A stretch of DNA of 36,585 bases, from contig GG745340.1 in assembly GCA_000151295.1 (NCBI GenBank), positions 86,760 to 123,344 of the forward strand, written 5' to 3'. The position numbers were made by a program, and so were the translations under genes. Under the pieces are notes generated by a model. That model saw only the letters and a list, made by a program, of their open reading frames with translations, made no database searches and had not been told where the DNA came from. Below, in pieces: positions 31,429-36,585 of the stretch; the first letter of the stretch is position 1, and each line of letters opens with the position of its first letter. This DNA is from Allomyces macrogynus ATCC 38327 (Eukaryota; Blastocladiomycota; Blastocladiomycetes; Blastocladiales; Blastocladiaceae).

Positions 31429-33687
31429 CTACACGCGGGTCTTACCCCACTTGATGTCGTCCATGCGCCAAATACTGTACAAGGGAATGTAGATGGAAAA
31501 GATAGGAAGCATGAGCGTGAACGGTACCCACCACAACATCATCCAAAACTCGGCACACATCAACGCAAGCAAGCACGGCAACATGAAGACGGTGAGTGTG
31601 ATCGCAAGCACGACCTTGCTTGACAGCATGCCCATCAGGACCCACCACGACGTGAAGAGCCCCACGGGCAAAATGAGCGGCAGCATGAACACCATCCACA
31701 GCTCGTTGATCATGACCATGTTGAGCAGCGCCCGCGACAGCCACGTGTCTTGCTTGGGACCGTTGGCGAGCAGCGAGAGATGGCAGTGGATGAGCGAGTT
31801 GGTCCACCGCCGGCGCTGTGATGACAGCACGCTGAGCGTGTGGGGCACGGTCGTCGTGCACTTGGCCGCGGCGAAATACTGCAGTTTGTACTTGGGCGCG
31901 AAATACCGGATGGCGAGCGTCGACAGGTACCGGTCCTCGCCAATCGTCATGAGGTTGTGCTCGTGCATGGTCTTTTGGTACGCGCCCGAGTAATCCTCGA
32001 GCACGCGAGCATCAATAATGGCGGCGGTCCCGTCGTCAAACTTGAGCCGGTAGATCGTAAAGCAGCCCGAGAGCACGAGCACGTTCGAATAGAACCCTTC
32101 AAACGCCTTGAGCACTGCGTGCGTGAGCCAGTACTCGAACGTCTGGCCGGCCGCGACAAACGAATCAAACTTGTTCTCGACACACGTCTCTCCACACGTG
32201 CCGAGCAGCGTCGGGTCATTTTCCATGCGGTCGACGAGAATCGAGAGGCCGTCGGGCGCAATCTTGGTGTCAGCGTCGGCGACGAGCATGTACTTGGCGT
32301 CCGTGGCCCTGAGCCCGAGACGTCGGAAATGACGGTCAATCTTGACAAAGAGCTGCGTCCCGTAGGTGCTGTAGTTGACGTAGTGGAAAAACTTGTAGAC
32401 AATGAGCTGCGAGTCGCGCTTGCCGCGGTTGCCTGGCTTGGCCGACGTGCGCTCCGCGACCAATCCGGTCTTGACTACGACGACGTAAGGCACGCGGCGG
32501 TAGAAACCCGAGAAGACGCGCGCCGCATTGTTGGCAATGCCCGTCTCAGAGGCCGACGAGTAGAGGCAGTCGGTCGCTGGCTCCTCCGGATCGAGCTGGT
32601 GGAACAGCACGTCCTGCAGCAAAATCTCGTGCGTCGGCTTGCTGTTGGCGCTACCCTTGACGACACCGTCAACGACAATGAAGAGCACCTTGCGGTCCGC
32701 GGGGTAGTGCGAGTCGACGCACGAATCAATCGTCTTGCGCAGCACATACATGTCCTCGGAGTAACAGGGAATATGCATGACGAGCATCGCGTCCGGATCG
32801 TCGTCGTACTTGGTGGACGCCCAGTTGGTGCGCAGCGCCGCGACAATCGACATGAGCAGAAAGATGCCGCCAAGACCGCTGTAACTGTACGACAGCCACT
32901 TGAACACGCTGCAAAACGTGCTCGGCTCTTCCTTTCCGACACACTGCGCCCACGGTAAATAAATCATGAGGAAGCCCACGAGCGTGTAGACCGACATGAC
33001 GCAAATGAAGACGGCCGCCTTTTCTCGCCAGGCGATCACCTCCTCCTTCGTCTTAATACCGCGCCAGCGCAGCAACGAGGTCGGCACGAAACAAGTGAGC
33101 GCCCTGGCAACGACTTTCCAGATCTTACGGTACTCGAGGTGACGCGACCGCTGGGCCGAGTCGGGCAGCCCAGGCAAGCCCTTGTTCGGAACAACATAAT
33201 ACATGTTGTATATCGATTCAACCGTCGTGTCCGACTCGTAGTCGACGTCGTAGAGGGTCGTGCCATCCTCGGTGCCGGTCCACACGTCGCTGTCGGTGAT
33301 GGAACAGATGTCGCTTGCGGGAATAGCGGTGGTAGCGGACAGGGCGGGCGTCGTAACAAAATGACCAGCGGTGGTAGCCGGCGACATGGCGGGCGTCGAA
33401 GCGCGATGGCCGATGGCGGTGGCGGCCATGACGGGCGTCGATGGTGCCGAAACGCGTTGAGCGATAGTGGTGGCGGCCATGACGGGTGTCGATGGTGCCG
33501 AAACGCGACGACCGGTGGTCGCGACGGTGGACATGGTGGGTGTAGAGAGGAGCTGACCGAACTGAGATTTTGGCGAGAGAGCGCGCATCATTTCACTTAT
33601 CCGCGGCCCACCGTGCTGAAGTTGGCCGATCTGTGGCGACGCTGCGGACCGCTCACCTGCTAGCTGCCGGGCCGCTCCCGCTATCAT
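31429..33687 (-). CDS. Chitin synthase, division 2 (class IV/V-like), no myosin domain
   Basis: One uninterrupted exon of 752 aa. Residues 1-150 are Ser/Thr/Ala-rich with 17-residue repeats. Two N-terminal helices lie at about 225-245 and 264-284. The family-2 glycosyltransferase core follows: LVMHIPCYSED near 302-312, VVDGVVKGS near 338-346, ADADTKIAPDG near 470-480, the catalytic-base region GEDRYLST near 583-590, and QRRRWTNS at 624-631. Three to four C-terminal helices span about 655-735, and the end is IKWGKTRV, like the WGNTR end of division-2 enzymes. It polymerises UDP-GlcNAc into chitin at the plasma membrane. Class IV/V enzymes usually exceed 1,000 aa; the cytochrome-b5-like and myosin regions are absent, so this is a compact form. 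It sits in the spacer between the inverted repeats. Confidence 0.95.
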   Translation of the reverse strand: MIAGAARQLAGERSAASPQIGQLQHGGPRISEMMRALSPKSQFGQLLSTPTMSTVATTGRRVSAPSTPVMAATTIAQRVSAPSTPVMAATAIGHRASTPAMSPATTAGHFVTTPALSATTAIPASDICSITDSDVWTGTEDGTTLYDVDYESDTTVESIYNMYYVVPNKGLPGLPDSAQRSRHLEYRKIWKVVARALTCFVPTSLLRWRGIKTKEEVIAWREKAAVFICVMSVYTLVGFLMIYLPWAQCVGKEEPSTFCSVFKWLSYSYSGLGGIFLLMSIVAALRTNWASTKYDDDPDAMLVMHIPCYSEDMYVLRKTIDSCVDSHYPADRKVLFIVVDGVVKGSANSKPTHEILLQDVLFHQLDPEEPATDCLYSSASETGIANNAARVFSGFYRRVPYVVVVKTGLVAERTSAKPGNRGKRDSQLIVYKFFHYVNYSTYGTQLFVKIDRHFRRLGLRATDAKYMLVADADTKIAPDGLSILVDRMENDPTLLGTCGETCVENKFDSFVAAGQTFEYWLTHAVLKAFEGFYSNVLVLSGCFTIYRLKFDDGTAAIIDARVLEDYSGAYQKTMHEHNLMTIGEDRYLSTLAIRYFAPKYKLQYFAAAKCTTTVPHTLSVLSSQRRRWTNSLIHCHLSLLANGPKQDTWLSRALLNMVMINELWMVFMLPLILPVGLFTSWWVLMGMLSSKVVLAITLTVFMLPCLLALMCAEFWMMLWWVPFTLMLPIFSIYIPLYSIWRMDDIKWGKTRV
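33406..33507 (-). repeat. 51-nt coding tandem repeat in chitin synthase
   Basis: Two near-identical 17-residue units, RVSAPSTPVMAAT followed by IAQ or IGH-type ends (residues 61-94). Degenerate units follow (RASTPAMSPATTAGH, then FVTTPALSATT). The repeat is Ser/Thr/Pro-rich and lies in the cytosolic N-terminus ahead of the first helix. Confidence 0.85.
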
Positions 33688-34385
33688 CCATTCAACGGTG
33701 CAAGTAAATACTGCTGCTGCGCGTCAGTCACCAAATGGTGGCGCGGCTGAGCGTGCCACTGGAGGCAGCGGGGCCCCAAGGCACGGATAGGATGTCTTCG
33801 TGGATTTGTTTCGTGTTATTGACGACAGGTACGGCTTCTTTAGTTGGGGGGCGCTGAGAAAATGGACAGTGGACTCGTGCAGCTGGCCGAAATGGCAAGC
33901 GCACGCTGTGGTTGTGGTTGTGTGGGGCGCCGTGCGGGGCAGTCGAGTCGCGAGACGCGCCAGCACACCGATCAGCCCTGCTGTGCCTTTCGATCAGCCC
34001 ACTCTGCGGTTTTCTGACCACACGAGCACAGGAAGAACCCTTGCTGCTCGGGGAACCAATGGTGCGAGTCCTTCTTCGGCCGCCGTGGTTTGACGTTGCA
34101 ACTTCAACACAGGCATCGCCGCCTCACTGCCTGCTGGCCGTGTGTTTTGCAACAGCCTGGAGTTCGATATGACCATGACTCTGTGCTCATCTGCCAGAGT
34201 CGACCACATGGCATGCAGAAGCGTGATTGCCGCTCTGTGCGGGACAGGCGTGCCAGAGCCAGACTAACGTGCCGGCTTCACGTCATTTCACGCGGTCTCT
34301 GAGACATATTTGCGGTATCCTGTCGTTGATTGGAAGCTATCCTCGCAAGAGTGTTTAGACGATGCCGTCGCTCATAATTATCGTG
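33688..34385. other. Upstream region of chitin synthase
   Basis: About 0.7 kb of unique sequence between the chitin synthase start and the right repeat arm. Short unconvincing frames on both strands. The promoter must lie here or in the arm. Confidence 0.4.
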
Positions 34386-35109
34386 GGTAGGACTGCTAGC
34401 CTAGCTCAGCTCGTTAGGTTACCGGTCAATGACTCGTGCGTGCATAGGTATTGGCAACTATAAATAATTGGATTTGATGGTTGCAGTCGTTCTGCCTCAC
34501 GCATCCGTACGCCTGCGTATGCGCGTCATTCCTATTGCGCGTACCATGGCTGCCGAGTCACGCGTCTGCCCACATTTCTTTTTTTTTTTTTTTTTTGGTG
34601 CTAGATCCGAGAAGCAGATCGCAACTCAGCACCGTCAAGACGGCGTGAAGAGGTGATTCTGCGCCTTTGGCGTCCCCTTGCTCTAGCCACGCCGCATCAT
34701 CCTGATAAGCTGTTGACTCTCTTACCCGTCCGTGATATCCATAGGGATTCGCTGGTGCTTTTGAATTGAATGATTGGCGGCAGTCGTTCGCACGAGCGAT
34801 CGGGTGATCCACCAGTTGCCGGATCCATGTCGCTTTCTTGCCGTTCTGTCCTTGCTGAACATTGCAGCAATCTTGCGTTACTGTTCACCGCCAATCTGTG
34901 CGTCCGGGCAACTAGATGCAATGTAGAGTGCGCAGCGCCAGAACCACGTTGAGAAGGTGTAAAATGTCTCGTGCAATCGTGCAATCGATCCGCGGCGGCG
35001 AACGAGGGAGGGTCGTGCACAGTCGTGCTCACGCTCGGCCAAGCTGCCGTGTGCTGAAACGGTTATATAGTAAAGACGGTGAGAGACAGTATGTCCAGAT
35101 GGGAGACAT

Positions 35110-35181
35110 GGGGTGTTGGCGCAACGGCAGCGCGTCCGACTCCAGATCGGAAGGCTGGGAGTTCGAATCTCTCACACCTCA
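35110..35181 (+). tRNA. tRNA-Trp (CCA anticodon), right arm
   Basis: Same 72-nt gene as 30366-30437, here on the plus strand, with all four stems intact and anticodon CCA. TATATA is at 35064-35069 and the T6 terminator at 35187-35192. Its flanks are identical to the left copy because both lie within the repeat arms. Confidence 0.95.
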
Positions 35182-35186
35182 CAACA

Positions 35187-35192
35187 TTTTTT
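35187..35192 (+). terminator. Pol III terminator of right tRNA-Trp
   Basis: Six T starting five nt after the tRNA 3' end; mirror of 30355-30360. Confidence 0.8.
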
Positions 35193-35492
35193 CCTAACTC
35201 GAACTTTTGCCCGTTCGCCCCCCTTTCGCCCCCAAACCCATTTTACATTGCGCCTTTGATTTTTCGATCTCGTTTTTCTTGCGTTTCCCCAAAGATTGGC
35301 TTCGCGCGATCACAATCGGAACCGCTGTTGCGTTGTGTCATCATACCAAGACGAGATAAATGCAGGGAGCTCATAATACGGTCGACATGGCGAGTCAATA
35401 CATGATGCTCGCCAGCTGGGTCGCAGTCGCGGGATCCATGGCCCAAGTTTACATAAATCACGCGGGCTTCTCCCGTCATCCCCGCCAGGTAT

Positions 35493-35495
<3 letters not shown>

Positions 35496-35531
<36 letters not shown>
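35496..35531 (-). repeat. (CAG)12 microsatellite, right arm
   Basis: Twelve CTG units on plus (CAG on minus), the same number as at 30016-30051. Confidence 0.95.
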
Positions 35532-35533
<2 letters not shown>

Positions 35534-35931
35534 TTTTTCTGATCGTCACAGATCGTCGGCATCAGCGAGGAATGGTCAGCATAGCAAGCGACCCTTCTTG
35601 CCAGCGCCGCGCCAAATGCTTTCCATGTTACTGACTGGCGCGCATGCTGCAACAAGAACGTACTGGACTGCGTAGAGAGCGCCCAATGTTACCCACGTTC
35701 AGATGATGCCCAGAAACGGCTCAAAACATTGATAGACATTTTATGCTGGCCGCTGTTCGACAAACAAATCAATCACAACTGTGCCGCGGCCGTACCAATC
35801 GACGCAGTCGTTACATTTCTCGCGCACTTCTACAATCCTTTACATTCGCCATGCAAAGCCTCGACTGCAAGGAAAGAACAACAACCGTGATCTCGTCCGC
35901 TTACACGTCTCGGCCCTCCACATCTGCTCGA

Positions 35932-36274
35932 TCACGACAGGTAATACCGCGTCGACACGCGAATGAACACATCCTCGAGCGACAAAGGATTGATGCCCCA
36001 CCCGGCCACGCCCAGATCGCCCGCCGACGACGCCAGGAACGCAAACACGCGCGCCAAGTCGGCCTGCACGGGAAGCGGGACCGCCACGCGCAGCTGCCAC
36101 GTCCACAACCCCGTGCTCGCGTCCAGCGTCCCGCCGCGCATGCGCTGGTCGGCCAGGTGCGCCGGCAAGTCTTGCATTTGCGCGGCCAGCAGTGTCGTTG
36201 CGGCGGTACCCGGCGCGGCAATATGCGCGGCGAGCGCCGCCACCACGCGCGCAATCGCGACACGTTCTGCGTCG
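35932..36274 (-). pseudogene. 3' fragment of ABCA-type transporter in right arm
   Basis: A copy of the last 114 codons of the ABCA gene, from DAERVAIARVVAALAAHIA to RVSTRYYLS, with the same stop codon as 29613-29615. Upstream of 36274 the sequence is unrelated to the ABCA gene, so the ATPase domain is missing and this is a truncated duplicate. The frame happens to remain open to about 36348 through unrelated sequence, which probably has no meaning. Confidence 0.85.
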
Positions 36275-36585
36275 GTTGTGAGCTTGGTTTTTCGCCCAGG
36301 TGTTGTGGGTCCTTCGAGCACATGCGTCCCTTGGGGTTTTGTGGGCACCTTTCAACAAATCACTCGGCTGACTGGGACCGGTGGACAAGTGTTCTCGGGG
36401 ACGAAGAGAAACGAATTTGCTTGAAATATTCCAGCGGGATAAATAGGGGGAACAAAGGGCGCGCACATCCACCCATCCAGCTTCGGCCGACACCAGGGTA
36501 AACAATTAGAAGGAAGGCAGAACCCAAAGAATGGAGCGAGCCAAAAAAGTAACGTCAAAGCGACATAAACAAAGTGCAAAAAGGT
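36275..36585. other. Unique sequence beyond the right arm
   Basis: 311 bases after the repeat boundary, AT-richer than the gene regions. No ABCA sequence continues here and no gene is seen. Confidence 0.45.

Larger units (their letters stand above)
34386..36274 (-). repeat. Right arm of 1,889-bp inverted repeat
   Basis: Reverse-complement copy of 29273-31161, exactly colinear. The inner boundary is at 34386 (ggtaggactg...), the outer boundary at 36274. It includes an 18-T run at 34579-34596, tRNA-Trp, a (CTG)12 run and a 343-bp terminal fragment of the ABCA gene. The stretch 34386-35109 ahead of the tRNA and 35182-35931 after it hold no other gene that I can support. Confidence 0.95.

Noticed and set aside
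34386..36274. Inverted-repeat arms as a transposon's terminal repeats or a SINE with a tRNA head and poly-A tail
   Set aside because: The tRNA folds as a normal gene with its own terminator, the poly-A lies on the wrong side and strand for a SINE tail, no target duplication is visible, and the spacer gene is a chitin synthase, not a transposase.
35932..36348. Minus-strand frame as a new fused protein using the ABCA tail
   Set aside because: The part beyond 36274 is short, has no motif and no clear start context; open by chance.

Overview
This window looks like nuclear DNA of a GC-rich, early-diverging (zoosporic) fungus; a Blastocladiomycete such as an Allomyces relative would fit, but that placement is inference. 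The evidence is dense short introns (about 60-120 nt), a fungal division-2 chitin synthase, a fungal-length NSA2, and a WDR91-like endosomal protein that the best-known yeasts lack. The 100-N gap at 12063-12162 marks a scaffolded draft assembly. All gene models below were rebuilt by eye by joining exons in phase; no search was run.

Layout. 1-1593: no convincing gene. 1594-3678: two tandem MAPEG-family membrane protein genes with the same 19-nt promoter block and the same intron position. 3991-5546: NSA2 (ribosome biogenesis) divergent from a three-exon NDUFB4/B15-like complex I subunit. 5674-7877 (minus): a six-exon WDR91 homologue. 8495-10120 (minus): an unfamiliar type I membrane protein with an eight-cysteine ectodomain assembled by splicing. 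10802-11279: an RPP14-like RNase P/MRP subunit. 11332-14480 (minus): a low-complexity coiled-coil protein crossed by the assembly gap. 15056-17174: tRNA CCA-adding enzyme.

17835-22817 is the most novel stretch: four same-strand small genes, spaced 1.1-1.2 kb apart, encode a family of single-pass membrane proteins. They share a Pro/Thr-rich N-terminus, a (Q/E)AS motif just before the membrane segment, and in three copies a Gly/Asp repeat tail. I know of no described family like this.

23201-26255: a Rab11/Ypt31-type GTPase and an ARFGAP1/Gcs1-type ArfGAP, both membrane-trafficking genes. 26704-29615: an ABCA-type ABC transporter carrying two in-frame stops and two frameshifts. 29273-31161 and 34386-36274 form a 1,889-bp inverted repeat, exactly colinear and apparently identical. 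Each arm holds a tRNA-Trp gene and the 3' end of the ABCA gene. The 3.2-kb spacer carries a complete chitin synthase gene.

Functionally the window mixes housekeeping RNA and ribosome genes (NSA2, RPP14, CCA enzyme, tRNA-Trp) with endomembrane genes (WDR91, Rab11, ArfGAP, chitin synthase). No operon-like logic is expected or seen.
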